Counted from the first letter of the stretch, positions 46,863-58,499 are shown. The stretch is DNA of 64,000 nt from Capra hircus (GCF_001704415.2 NC_030808.1:83484594-83548593); one strand, 5' to 3'. The notes: generated from the sequence alone by a model not told the origin. Program-made: numbers and translations.

Positions 46863-47740
46863 TCAGTTCAGTTCACTTCAGTCACTCAGTCTTGCAACCC
46901 CATGAATCGCAGCACGCCAGGCCTCCCTGTCCATCACCAACTCCCAGAGTTCACTCAGACTCACGTCCATCGAGTCAGTGATGCCATATAGCCATCTCAT
47001 CCTCTGTCGTCCCCTTCTCCTCCTGCCCCCAACCCCTCCCAGCATCAGAGTCCTTTCTAATGAGTCAGCTCTTCGCATGAGGTGGCCAAAGTATTGGAGT
47101 TTCAGCTTCAACATCAGTCCTTCCAATGAACACTCAGGACTGATCTCCTTTAGAATGGACTGGTTGGATCTCCTTGCAGTCCAAGGGACTCTCAAGACTC
47201 TTCTCCAACACCACAGTTCAAAAGCATCAATTCTTCGGTGCTCAGCTTTCTTCACAGTCCAACTCTCACATCCATACATGACCACTGGAAAAACCATAGC
47301 CTTGACTAGATGGACTTTGTGGACAAAACAATGTCTCTGCTTTTGAATATGCTATCTAGGTTGGTCATAACTTTCCTTCCAAGGAGTAAGCATCTTTTAA
47401 TTTCATGGCTGCAGTCACCATCTGCAGTGATTTTGGAGCCCCAGACAATAAAGTCTGCCACTGTTTCCACTTTTTCCCCATCTGTTTCCCGTGAAGTGAT
47501 GGGACCAGATGCCATGATCTTCGTTTTCTGAATATTGAGCTTTAAGCCAGCTTTTTCACTCTCCTCTTTCACTTTCATCAAGAGGCTTTTTAGTTCCTCT
47601 TCACTTTCTGCCATAAGGGTGGTGTCATCTGCATATCTGAGGTTATTGATATTTCTCCCAGCGTTCCAGCTTGTGCTTCTTCCAGCCCAGCGTTTCTCAT
47701 GATGTACTCTGCATATAAGTTAAGTTAGCAGGGTGATTTT
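46863..47740 (-). mobile_element. BovB LINE, reverse transcriptase C-terminal part
   Basis: About 0.88 kb. Minus-strand remnants encode 'MAESEEELKSLLMKVKEESEKAGLKLNIQKTKIMASG' (open 47306-47614), preceded by an intact YADD RT motif (about 47618-47640), and 'MVFPVVMYGCESWTVKKAEHRRIDAFELWCWRR' with the C-terminal GGRRRRGRQRMRWL (open 46878-47297). A small deletion near 47315 ('gactttgtggacaaaac') shifts the frame. 5'-truncated within the RT domain. Confidence 0.95.
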
Positions 47741-47777
47741 TAGGAACCCTAGAATATGACTTTTCCACCAATATGCA

Positions 47778-47995
47778 TAGGGCTTCCCAGGTGGTTCAGT
47801 GGTAAAGAATCCACCTACCAATGTAGGAGACACAAGAGACGTGGGTTCGGTCTCTGGGTTGGGAAGATCCCTTGAAGAAGAAAACGGCAACCCACTCCAG
47901 TATTCTTGCCTAGAAAATTCTATGGACAGAGGAGCTTGGTGGGCTACAGTCCATGGGGTCACAAAGAGTCGGACATGACTGAGCGATGGAGCATG
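47778..47995 (+). mobile_element. Bov-tA SINE
   Basis: 'gggcttcccaggtggttcagtggtaaagaatccacc', 'gtgggttcggtctctggg', Bov-A body and 'gagtcggacatgactgagcgatgg' end. Possible decayed TSD (accaata on both sides). Confidence 0.92.
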
Positions 47996-49777
47996 TAAGT
48001 ACCAATACGTATGCTATTCCTGTCGGATGAATTCTGCTTCAACCCGAGGTGTTGAGGTGTTTGTGAAGCATCCAGGTGAAGACATATGGGCTTGAGCATG
48101 ACCAAAGATTTGGCAGGAAGATAAAGATATAGGAGAGTCAACAGCATGAGGGAAGAGGAGAGAAGGAAGTCTAGAAACTTGAGTTCAGATCTTGAGGGAG
48201 CAGCAATATTAGACATAAGGAGAAAGATGAAACAAGAAAGGAATAGAGAGGAAACAGGGTGGTAAATGAAACATGAATAATAAAGAGAAACCAGAGGAAA
48301 AGAAAGGTTTAAGAAGATGAATATCCATTACATCAGAAGCTTTGGGGTTTGAAAAGGATAAAAACAGATGTTTAATTTTTGCAAAGAGAGTATGAGATGA
48401 AAACTAGCTTTTTATAAGTGAAAATCTATAATACTTTTGATGTGTGTGATATGATAGACTATGAGGAGTAAATGAAATCTTTTGATGGCAAATTGTTTTT
48501 ACAGTTGATGAGCAAAAATAAACTTCAAACAGACTGGTTTTCAAAAGAACATCCTTCTGTTGGAGAGCTGGGAAGTTGAGGAGGGGATGGGGAAAAGGAT
48601 TAAAAGAGGGAACAGATTAAGGTGTGTGGGCAAAGAAGAAACTTACTAGGAAATCCTAACACATACATAGTGCATTAATGATCTTGTGTACAAAATAGGG
48701 CTGCATTCATCTTTTTAAAAAGCTTTCCTTTCCTGTCTCTTGGTTATGGTGTCATCTGAAGCAAAGAGGAGGTGTTATATAGGATGGAATTAGCCATCCA
48801 AAGTTATGTTTTTATGCTACCTTATAATGTTGCTTCAGAGAAAAAACAGTCCCTTACCATTTCCTCCTTAATGATCTGGGGATGTGGGTGAAGGGAGATC
48901 CATTTTTACATGTAAATCAAAGCCAGAGAGTACATTTAGTGTAGAGTAGATTTGTGCAGGCTGATCTGGCATCATCAACTCCATCCTAATTACAGTGTTC
49001 CACCCCTGGGTAGATATCAACCAGGACATAAATTGCTCTACGTGTTTAAGGTTTTAAAATTACTTGAGTACTCCCAATGTTTTCACCTACATAATATACA
49101 CTTGATGACTTTAGATATTAAATCCTTGAGTTTTTTCCAGTGCTTTGGAATAATAAAGCAGGCAATCATCAGCTAGAATCATTAATTTTCTCCAGTTTTA
49201 TAAAGTTATTTGTAATGATAACAAAGGAGAAGAAAAGAAAAAGAATGACTAACAATGGTGTGAGAATTTTTCTTTTTTTTTAACCTGAACTGAAATGAAG
49301 CCCACCAGTGTTCAGGGGACTTCCTGTTGTTGGGAGTTTTATCCATTGCACTCAAAAAAATACTAAAATGAAGCAGTTGAATTTGGAACATGACCTGACC
49401 AGGGACTTTTTTTGCTTCTGAGTTGTGAATATTTTCTTGTGTCAGATTGCTAAAGACTCCTAGGGGTCTCTAAGTTCTCATATAAATGTTGAATGGTAAG
49501 ACTGACTTCTGCCCACTTAGTTATTTCTGCATTGTGACTTCATTTAATTGTCAATACATCCTTAAACAGTCTTGCCAAGTTACTTAAGCCCAGTGCTTCA
49601 CGGGGCAAAAGAAGCTGGCTGCACTCTGGTTTTCTATGAACACTTAACTGTTGCTGTGGTCCTACTTAATGTCACGACTCTTAGAAACAGATTGGTATTG
49701 AGGCCTGTATTTCTTTCTGACATAGCAATTATCATTATTTCAGGACGATTTACAAAAATCAAAGGAACCTTTTACTT
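47996..49777. other. Intron, no gene seen
   Basis: Purine-rich first half (48100-48700), then A/T-rich. No exon, RNA gene or young repeat recognised. Confidence 0.45.
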
Positions 49778-49788
49778 AGAGACTCATT

Positions 49789-50638
49789 CAGTTCAGTTCA
49801 GTTCAGTCGCTCAGTCGTGTCCGACTCTTTGCAACCCCATGAACCACAGCACACCAGGCCTCCCTGTCCATCACCAACTCCCGGAGTTTACTCAAAGTCA
49901 TGTCCATTGAGACAGTGATGCCATCCAGCCATCTCATCCTCTGTCATCCCCTTCTCCTCCTGCCCCCAATCCCTCCCAGCATCAGGGTCTTTTCCAATGA
50001 GTCAACTCTTTGCATCAGGTGGCCAAAGTATTGGAGTTTCAGCTTCAGCATCAGTCCTTCCAATGAACACCCAGGACTGATCTCCTTTAGAATGGGCTGG
50101 TTGCATCTCCTTGCAGTCCAAGGGACTCTCAAGACTCTTCTCCAGCACCACAGTTAAAAAGCATCAATTCTTTGGTGCTCAGCTTTCTTTATAGATCAAC
50201 TCTCACATCCATACACGACTACTGGAAAAACCATAGCCTTGACTAGATGGACCTTTGTTGGCAAAGTTATGCCTCTACTTTTTAATATGCTATTGGGATT
50301 CCCTGGTGGCTCAGATGGTAAAGCATCTGCCTGCAATGTGGGAGACACGGGTTCAATTCCTGGGTCTGGAAGATCCCCTGGAGAAGGAAATGGCAATCCA
50401 CTCCAGCACTCTTGCCTGGAAAATCCCATGGATGGAGCAACCTGATAGGCTACAGTCCATGGTGTCACAGAGTCAGACACGACTGAGTGACTTCACTTTC
50501 ACTTTTCCTTCCAAGGATTAAGCATCTTTTAATTTCATGGCTGCAGTCACCATCTGCAGTGATTTTGGAGCCCCCCAAAATAAAATCTGACACTGTTTCC
50601 ACTGTTTCCCCATCTATTTCCCACGAAGTGATGGGACA
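49789..50638 (-). mobile_element. BovB LINE with 11-bp TSD, split by a Bov-tA
   Basis: Two collinear BovB pieces, 49789-50294 and about 50508-50638, read as one minus-strand copy truncated at 'gtgatgggac'. Both outer ends carry the direct repeat agagactcatt (49778-49788 and 50639-50649), so the two pieces are one insertion. The first piece encodes an open remnant with 'CSLEGLMLKLKLQYFGHLMQRVDSLEKTLMLGG'. Confidence 0.93.
50295..50507 (+). mobile_element. Bov-tA SINE inside BovB
   Basis: 'gggattccctggtggctcagatgg' to 'gactgagtgacttcactttcactttt', inserted in the opposite orientation within the BovB copy. BovB resumes at 'ccttccaaggattaagcatc'. About 20 bp of BovB expected at the junction (between 'gaatatgctat' and 'ctttccttcc') is missing. 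Confidence 0.94.
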
Positions 50639-50929
50639 AGAGACTCATTAGCTACTAATAAATATGATCTTGAAGTAACTTTTTTGGCAGAATTATACTT
50701 CTTGAAATTGTATCCTTGGTCAATGGCTGTCCTTTCTCAGTTTTGTCTTATAACAAGCATTTATAAATAGATATAAAATTTTCATTTTAAGAAAAGATAA
50801 TCGTTATAGTATAGGGTAAATTGTAGGATATCTTTCAAATGGGGTGTATATGTCATCACTGTCAGTAACATTCATTTTAAAGTGTCATGTAAACCATTTT
50901 AAAAAATTATAAATGCAGTAAGTATTTAA

Positions 50930-51197
50930 ATTTTTATTTTTGCTACACTGGGTCTTCATTGCGGCACTCATCCTTTTCCTAGTTGCGACATGGGGAATGG
51001 GGCTTCTCTAGTTGTGGCTGTGGGATTCTCTTACTGCAGAGCATGAACTCTGGAGTGTGCAGGCTCATTCGTTGTCATTGGTTGGCTTAGCTCCCCTGTG
51101 GCATGTGGGATCTTAGTTCCCCAACCAGGGATCAAACTGGTGTCCTCTGCATTGGAAGGTGGATTCTCAACCACTGGACCACCAATAAAATCCTTAC
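50930..51197 (-). mobile_element. CHR-type SINE (long form)
   Basis: Reverse complement of a tRNA-derived SINE: tail 'tttttatttttgctacactgggtcttcattgc', body 'ggcttctctagttgtggctg', head 'ggatcttagttccccaaccagggatcaaac...ctcaaccactggaccacc'. Confidence 0.85.
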
Positions 51198-52384
51198 TTT
51201 TTTTTCAAATCAAAGATTGAAGAAGGGTGAAGAGTAAAATATAAAAATTTTTCCTCTGTTTTCTTGTCTTCATTATCACTCTCTAAAGAAAATCACTTAA
51301 CAATGTTTTAAGATTCTTGGCATGAATTTTCTAAGCATTAGATAATTTTACATATATGTATGTATACACACTCATTTTACACAAATAGTGTGACTTTTAT
51401 ACAACTAGTCATATTCTACACATTGTTGTACATTTGGTTGTTGTTTTTTAAAATTCACTTTAAACTCTTGGACTGTGTCGTATCAGCATGATTCAGTCAG
51501 CTTCATTCTTTTTAAAAACTGCCTGGCATTTCATTGTGTGTATGTACCATAATTTAAGTAACTTCCAGTTTATGTCTTGTTGTTGAGGTTCTGTTGTTTT
51601 AATTACAAACAATGAACATGTTTAGAAGTGAAAACGCTGAGTTAAGTCACACACACCAGTCAATGTGTGTTTTAAAGCATGATGAGTTATATCTTGTACA
51701 GATTTATCCTTTTGCTAGTATTATCTGAGCATGTTTTCATATCTTCATCTGCCAGTCTTCCTTTGAGGTTTGCAGTGTCTGACATACTATAGAAGCTGAA
51801 AATTGTTACCTCTGTTGGATTCATATGTACTGAGCGTTTTTTTTATAAGACTAATAGTCATTTGTATATTTGTGTGAATTTCCTATATCACATCCTTTGA
51901 TTATTTGTTGCTATTTGTTATATCTATTCTTATGAAAGGAAAATAAACTATTTTCTAGGGTAGGCTACTGTTTAATAGATAATTCATGAGGAGCTCACAG
52001 GAAACCACAAATGTGTATATTCTACATGTGAACACTTGTACAAACACTGATTCACTTGGAGGCCCGAAAGAAAGCCCTAAAAGGAAAGTGTGGCCATACA
52101 ACCTGAGGAGAGAAGGAAAACAGTCTAGAGATAGACGTGGGGATGTTTCTTTTGTTTTTCTATTGCTACATTGAAAACCAGCCACAAACTGTTGCCCTGA
52201 GACAGGAGCCGCCTGAGCATAGCAAGACTGGCTTTTTGCTGAAGTCATGTAGATAAAATCAGGGCGTTGGCCAGTTGCACTTCTTACAAGGTATTCTTCT
52301 AAGTTTACGCAGTTGTGGCTGAATTCAGTTCCTTGCAACCATAGGACTGAAGTTCCATTTCCTTGCTGGCTATTAGCTGGGGGC
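51198..52384. other. Intron, possible old L1 remnant, no gene seen
   Basis: 51480-51930 has features of a decayed L1 3' UTR in reverse ('ggcatttcattgtgtgtatgtaccat', 'tttgtatatttgtgtgaatttcctat') but is too diverged for a firm call. No exon recognised. Confidence 0.35.
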
Positions 52385-52390
52385 CACTCA

Positions 52391-52622
52391 GCTTCCCTGG
52401 TGGCTCAGAGGTTAAAGCATCTGCCTGGAATGCAGGAGACCTGGGTTTGATCCCTGGGTTGGGAAGATCCCCTGGAGAAGGAAATGGCAACCCACTCCAG
52501 TACGCTTGCCTGGAGAATTCCATGGAGGGAGGAGCCTGGTCCATGGAGGGAGGAGCCTGGTAGGCTACAGTCCATGGGGTCGCAAAGAGTCGGACACGAC
52601 TGAGCGACTTCACTTTCACTTT
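52391..52622 (+). mobile_element. Bov-tA SINE with TSD and internal 21-bp duplication
   Basis: Near-consensus copy. Direct repeat cactcagcttcc at 52385-52396 and 52623-52634 flanks it (the left copy overlaps the SINE's own gcttcc start). Inside, the 21-bp unit beginning 'tccatggagg' and ending 'gagcctgg' occurs twice in tandem (about 52519-52560), which is not seen in other copies here. Confidence 0.94.
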
Positions 52623-52634
52623 CACTCAGCTTCC

Positions 52635-53515
52635 AGAGGCTGCCTGTGATCCTTGGTGTGTACCCCACCTCCATCTCCAAATCCAGCAAAGGAGAACGTC
52701 CTTTGTGCTATATCCTTCTTGTGCTTCCAATCTCACTGATTTTTAGATCCAGATCTAGAGTCCATGGGAGTAGGAGATGCCCAGCTTGATAATCTACCTA
52801 TCTTAAGGTCAACTGATTTGGAACAAAACAGAATGGCAAAATATCTTCACTTATGTTAGTGTTTGATTGACTAACTGGGAGCAGGTGTATGTGCACTAGG
52901 GGCCAGGAATCTTGCGGGCCATGTTAGAATTCTGCATACCACACCTCCCACCTGCCTTTCCAATAGAAACAGAAAAAGCACATGTCTTCTGGCTGTAGGA
53001 AATCAATCACACAGAAACATGGAATGCTAGAGGAAGGGGGATGGGCAGGCATCTAACCCCATGCACACAAGAAAAGGCATTCCTATAGGTCAAAGATCAT
53101 GATGTGAGCAATGAAATAGCAGAAGGCTGGAGAGAAAATCTAGGAAACCACATGTGCGATGTAGGGATCAGGCAGACCTTCCTGACCAAGAAACCAAAGC
53201 TGATATTTCCTACCCCAGTGTCTGCCCTCTTGCCCCCACACTATGGCCCACAAATAGGTCATTCTCTGGCTGCATACATGGATTTTGAGTCCTTTAACTT
53301 TGCCATTTCTTCTCATGCCAGAGTGATCAGAATGTGGTTTTGTGAGATGTTGGCCTTGGGTTTTCAGCAGAACAGAATGAACTGTCTACAACCTAAGTAG
53401 GTGAGCCACTGAGGGGAACTGTATTGATGACTGTTATTCTAAAAGAATTCTAAAACACTGCTTCCCCCCACCCCACTCTCTCTCTCTTTCATCTTCCCAC
53501 CTGCTGCTGATTCAG
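52635..53515. other. Intron end before the DH exon
   Basis: Unique sequence ending in a long pyrimidine tract (53461-53510, with CT repeats) and the acceptor 'gattcag'. The plus open frame at 53104-53400 has no recognisable family or splice sites. Confidence 0.5.
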
Positions 53516-53582
53516 GCATATTATACGTGACTTGCTTGAGACTGAAGAGACTTACATAAAAGAGATTAAGGACATAATTGAT
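53516..53582 (+). CDS. MCF2L2: MCF2L2 coding exon, start of DH (RhoGEF) domain
   Basis: A 67-nt exon with a pyrimidine-rich acceptor and donor 'gat|gtaagt'. The first base completes an Arg codon from exon 16987-17072. It then encodes HIIRDLLETEETYIKEIKDI and ID, ending in phase 0. 'LLETEETYI' is the first conserved helix (CR1) of Dbl-homology domains, where the Glu of ETE contacts the GTPase switch I region in related exchange factors. This is the most diagnostic exon in the window. The protein is expected to act as a cytosolic Rho-family GEF. Substrate specificity cannot be judged from this fragment. Confidence 0.92.
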
Positions 53583-54599
53583 GTAAGTAGATTTGGGGCA
53601 AGGGGGATGTTAATCATGTATTCAAACTGTAAAAATTTTGTTGCAGAAAGAAATTCAGGATAGTTGCCTTATGTGTCTAGAATTCCCACCAAAGTTTCAG
53701 GTCTTATAATAGCACACGTGGTTGTTTTTTTTGTTTTTTTCAGGAGGACATTCTATGTTGATTCATGTAACAAAATAACTTACAAAGGATTGTAACAACT
53801 CATATGATTCCAGTAATGCCCCACTTAGGTTCATCATATGCTTGCCAACAGGATGTGATAATTTAAACATTTTGATACATAGAATTGTTTCTCATTGTAT
53901 TAAGTAGTATTCTTTTTACTTAAGAGTAAAGTTTATATTTTCTCTATCTTCCTAAGGTAGTAATCTTGAGAAATAAACTATATGTATAAACTTATAATGG
54001 AAAGTTTTTACAATAAAACATCAGAATAAAACCAAATATCCAGTAAAAAGGGGAATGGTTGATGCTAAATTAAGTATTAGTCAACTGTTACAAAATAATT
54101 ATTTTTAATAATAAAAATCAACATTGAAATAAATGCTTGTAAGATTAAATTAAAAATAGTACTTCTAGAAATTTACAAGCAGAGTCTAAAAAGGCATACA
54201 GAAAACCAGACTACAAATTATATATGTATTATGATTATAACCATACATAATAAGCTTTTAAAAGCCATAAAGGAAATAAGACAATAGTAATTGCATCAGG
54301 TCATAAAATAAGAGGTAAGTTTTTTTTCCTTTTCCATTTGACTTTTGTGGCGAATTTAAAAAATGGATTTCTTCTTCCTGTAAAAATACCATCATTTTAT
54401 CATTGCCATTAAGCCATCTTAGTCTGAAGATAGATCAATGAGGAATATAACATCAAAAGAAAGTATCTGAAAGAATGGCTTGCAAGAAACATGTGTGCTA
54501 TACTCCCCAATTATTGAAGTTTTGGCCTCTACACTGTCTAATTCAGATCATATCTATGTGTTCCTGTTTGTAAAACCTACCCTCTTTCCACCTCTGCAG

Positions 54600-54715
54600 G
54601 GATATATCATTCCAATGGATTTTATTTGGCTGAAGCATCTAATTCCAGATGTTCTGCGGAATAACAAGGAGTTTCTCTTTGGGAACATTAGAGAACTTTA
54701 CGAATTTCACAACAG
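54600..54715 (+). CDS. MCF2L2: MCF2L2 coding exon, DH domain
   Basis: A 116-nt exon after 'cctctttccacctctgcag', donor 'cag|gtatat' (weaker than the others). It starts in phase 0 and encodes GYIIPMDFIWLKHLIPDVLR then NNKEFLFGNIRELYEFHNR. 'LFGNIRELYEFH' is the typical DH segment (in family members IF.N...I...H..F). It ends after two bases of an Arg codon that the next exon completes. The frame stays open a little past the donor, so the weak donor, not a stop, defines the end. Intron length to the next exon is 1,628 bp. Confidence 0.93.
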
Positions 54716-54775
54716 GTATATAATGATTCAAATTATCAGAGAAAACGGAAAATAAGAGAAGGATGGAAATCACTT

Positions 54776-55262
54776 CAGTTCAGCTCAGTCTCTCAGTCGT
54801 GTCTGACTACTTTTTGTGACCCCATGGACTGTAGCACACCAGGCTTCCCTGTCCCTCACCAGCTCCTGGAGCTCGCTCAAACTCATGTCCATTGAGTCGG
54901 TGATGCCATCCAACCACCTTATCCTCTGTCATCCCCTTTTCTTCCTGCCTTCAACTTTCCCAGCATTAGGGTCTTTTCCAATGAGTCAGTTCTTTGCATC
55001 AAGCGGCCAAAGTGTTGGAGTTTCAGCTTTTCATATTAAAAAGCAGAGACATCACTTTGCCTCCAAAGGTCCATCTAGTCAAAGCTATGATTTTTCCAAT
55101 AGTCATGTATGTATGAGTGCTGAAGAATTGATGCTTTTGAACTGCGGTGTTGGAGAAGACTCTTGAGAGTCCCTTGGACTGCAAGGGGATCAAACCAGTC
55201 AGTCCTAAAGGAAATCAGTCCTGAATATTCATTGGAAGGACTGATGCTAAAGCTGAAACTCA
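54776..55262 (-). mobile_element. BovB LINE with 5' inversion
   Basis: 54776-55028 is a minus-strand BovB 3' end, from the ttcagttcag tail up to 'ttggagtttcagctt'. 55036-55262 is a plus-strand BovB piece from 'aaaaagcagagacatcactttgcc' to 'ctgatgctaaagctgaaact'. In consensus order the plus piece lies immediately upstream of the minus piece, sharing about 10 bp (agctgaaact). This matches a single insertion whose 5' part was inverted (twin priming). Confidence 0.9.
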
Positions 55263-55369
55263 GCTTCAGTGGATTGGATTGGGGTAGGATGAGATGAGAA
55301 TGAGGTGAGAAGGTCCCCAAGGAAGAAGGGAAAAGACATTAATGGAGCATGTACTAGTGTCAGGCGTCG

Positions 55370-55505
55370 ATGTTGTATTCATTCATGGGTTCCTTTCCTT
55401 ATTCATCTATTTACACATCAGCATTTATTGAGCACCTGTTCTGTGTCAGGCACTGTGTTCCGCATTAGGAGTACAAAGTTGACTAAGACACAAGTCCACT
55501 TACCT
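55370..55505 (+). repeat. L2-like fragment
   Basis: 'cagcatttattgagcacctgttctgtgtcaggcactgtgttccgc...acaaagttgactaagaca' is typical of ancient LINE2-type 3' ends. Confidence 0.55.
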
Positions 55506-56343
55506 ATTATCATAGAGGGGTGCTGGGAACCAGGGTGTTAGAAAATGCTAACCAGTCAGACAATTGTCCCTTTAGCCCATAGCTCCTGTTCTTTTAGCCC
55601 AATTGTCCTTTTAGCCCAAGGTGTTGGGTTCTAAAGAATGAGAAAACGAGGGAACTTAGGAAATCATGTTCCAACTCTTTCATTTTACAGATGACAAAAC
55701 CACATCTTGTGTTTACTACTTTACCCATTCTGATGGCTCCAGGCTCTCACATCTACTTGATAGGAGGGAAGAGACTGCTTGGTGAATGGAATCACAGTTG
55801 TTTCTTAACCACATCTCTTTGCCATTGGTCAGACACAAAGCTGAAATAAAAATACTATTTCTGTTTCTTTTCCTGGAGAAGTTATACAGCTTCTTTGAAC
55901 CTCAGGTTTCACTCTTATGAAACTCTGTCTTGCAAGGTTTGGTGGAGGATTGAATGAGATACTATTTGCAAAGCACTTAGCTTATGCCTGATTTATAGTC
56001 AGCTCTCAGTGATAGTAGTAGTAGTAACAGCAGCAACAGTGGTTCTTGTTAATGTCACTATCATGTAGCAGAGATTATCAGTGTATCCAGTCTGTCTGGT
56101 GCTTAGAATTACCCAAACAGGTATGAGTGGTTTCACAGAATCCTATTAATGGCACAGAATACATTTTTTTTCTTCCAAATCAGCATGTTGAAGATGAGTC
56201 AAAAGCGGTAAAGCCTGGAAAACAACATTTTTCTATGCACTTCTTAAAGCATTATGTGATTTTATTTCAAAAAAAAAAATTTGTTAATCCCATATATATA
56301 TATATATATAAATCAAAGCATTATTATACTTTTCTTTCCCTAG
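55506..56343. other. Intron with MIR, no gene seen
   Basis: 55880-56010 is MIR-like ('agcttctttgaacctcaggtttcactcttatgaaa...ggattgaatgagatactatttgcaaagcacttag'). Short (gta)n and (at)n runs lie at about 56014-56026 and 56291-56312. The last bases, 'cttttctttccctag', are the acceptor for the next exon. Confidence 0.5.
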
Positions 56344-56413
56344 GACTTTTCTAAAAGAATTGGAAAAATGCACCGAAAACCCTGAACTTCTGGCACATTG
56401 CTTTCTCAAGAGA
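56344..56413 (+). CDS. MCF2L2: MCF2L2 coding exon, DH domain
   Basis: A 70-nt exon between 'cttttctttccctag' and a strong donor 'aga|gtaagt'. Its first base completes the Arg codon (ag|g). It then encodes TFLKELEKCTENPELLAHCF and LKR, ending in phase 0. 'FLKELEKC...LAHCFLKR' is the segment after the first long DH helices, where family members read FL.eLe.c...p......F. The next exon is not within the 7.6 kb that remains, which is mostly an L1, so the gene continues beyond 64000. Confidence 0.92.
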
Positions 56414-57259
56414 GTAAGTCTATGCCCCTAATAAATCAAAATAACCTTGTGATTAAAGTCAGCCCTTTATTTTCTATGTAAATGGCAAGGGCAAATGGAA
56501 ACACAAATGGTCTAAAAATTTGTATCTGCCTTTTGAATGCAAACTGGACTTCACCCAGTGTGAACTGAGTTCACCCTGCTAGGTGGGAAGGACTGCAAGC
56601 CTGGTTTCCTGCAAAGCCCCCTAAAATAGAAGACTGGCCCCCCTGATCCCTGAGGTAGATAATCCTCCTCTGGATGACTAAGCTAACTGTTGTCAACTAG
56701 AAAAGATGCACAAAGTGATAGTGTGAGCTAAGTTCTATTTGGGGCAAAAGAGGACTTCGGTCCAGGAGGCAGCACCTCAGATAGCTCTGAGAAACTGCTC
56801 CAAAGTGGTAGTTGGGGGAGGTCAATATAGAAGATTTTGGTGAAAGGAGAGTTCAATGCCATCATGCACTTATTTTACAAAAAGTTTTCTGCTAGTCATG
56901 AGGAGCTGATGTCACCATGAAGGGATTTAGTGCTTTTCTAGATATGAGGAGATGCAAGAATTGGGAATTATAAGATAGGTTCCTGAAAATATCTATCTAA
57001 AGACGTGTTCCACCAGTTTCCCTGGAGCACAGAGTGCTTCACTCTTCACAACAGCTGCAGTAGCACAGGATTCAGCCTCCACAGAGGAAGATGACAAATG
57101 ACCTTGGCAAGCGCCAATTTGTGGTTGACACTGTCTTAGGACAAGAGTCACACAGCAGGCTTAAATTCTTCACTAAAGTTGTATTAACACTCTCAAAAGA
57201 ACTGTGAAACTGAAACTCTCAGAAAGTATTCTTCCATGTTATTTTCTACAACGTCAAGT
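56414..57259. other. MCF2L2 intron, no gene seen
   Basis: Unique intronic sequence. No continuation exon of the DH domain found here. Confidence 0.5.
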
Positions 57260-57467
57260 ACAGTGCAGTGCTCAGTTGTATCTGACTCTTTGCCACCCAT
57301 GGACTGCCAGGCTCCTCTGTCCATGGAATTTTTCAGGAAAGAATACTGGGGCGGGTTGCCGTTTCCTTCTCCAGGGAGTCTTCCCCACCCAGGGACTGAG
57401 CCCAGATCTCCTGTGTCTTCTGCATTGCAGGCAGATTCTTTACTGCTGAGCCACTGGGAAACCTGAC
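57260..57467 (-). mobile_element. Bov-tA SINE
   Basis: 'cagtgctcagttgtatctgactctttgccaccc', 'ggactgccaggctcctctgtccatgg', then head complement 'cccagggactgagcccag...ttctttactgctgagccactgggaaa'. Diverged. Confidence 0.9.
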
Positions 57468-58499
57468 CCAGATGCCCTCTTCTTTCTAAGCCTTTCGCAT
57501 TTCTTCTCTCTCTCCCAATCAGCCCTTCCTTTCATTCTCTTGCTCTTTTTTTTTCTAATGAGCCTGAGACAATAAATCAAACAACTTAAATTTTTCAGCA
57601 GCTCAAAATAGGACTAATAAGTCTAAGAGTAGTATTTATGATAAACCAAAAGCAAGGAAATGAAAATTCCTCAGGTTTCAAGCTATTAGACACAGTGGAG
57701 AAATAGTCTTCAACCCTCAGAGCTTTAACCAACCTAGAAGACCCCTTCCATAGCCCTACCTGGGTTTTCCATCACAGCCTTATCATAGGTTTTTCATCCT
57801 GAACCAGAATTAAAGATACACTAAAAACTATTTTGGAGGAGATGATGAGATAGCAGCGCAGTAGGTGGATGCAGAGTATATCTCTCTCTGTGCTTGCATC
57901 AGGAATACATCTTCAGATGCAGAGGATCTCACAGAGCACCAGCTGAGAGCTGGCTGGAGTCCCTAACCACCAGAAGGGAATACATAGATTGACGCAAAAC
58001 ATGGTAGAATGAAGGAAGGAAGGGAAAAAACAGAAAGAGAGTGAGTAGGACTGGACCTGAACCCATGGGGTGGAGGAACTGAAGCAGGGGTGAAACCCCC
58101 GCATCGGAGGAATAGTTTGGGACAAAGGGGAGGCATTTGAGGCTGTTGGAGGATGAAGCAGCTGATCTGTGAAGGTCTGAATGGAATGAGAACCACACAA
58201 ACAATCTGTACTGCAGCCCTATGTACCCCAGACAGGGACACAGGTCTTCCAGTATGCACAGTAGGGACTGGGTAGGGGCTGGAGAGCAGTCCCAGGACAA
58301 GGATTGCTATTGACTGTGGGAGACATCCTGAGGGGATGTGAGGGAGGAGATAGAAGAATGTCCTTGGAAGAAAGCTGGGCAGCTCTGGAGGCAGGGTGAT
58401 ACTGCTGAGTCAAGTGCAGGGAGTAGAATCACTACTGTAGCCTCTTTCCCTCCCCACATACTGATGCTAGCAGCTGATGGAGAAAGACCTCAGAGATGG

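Noticed and set aside
53104..53400. 98-codon plus-strand open frame just before an MCF2L2 exon
   Set aside because: No splice sites in compatible phase. The exons at 17072 and 53516 already join in frame without it, and the peptide has no family resemblance.
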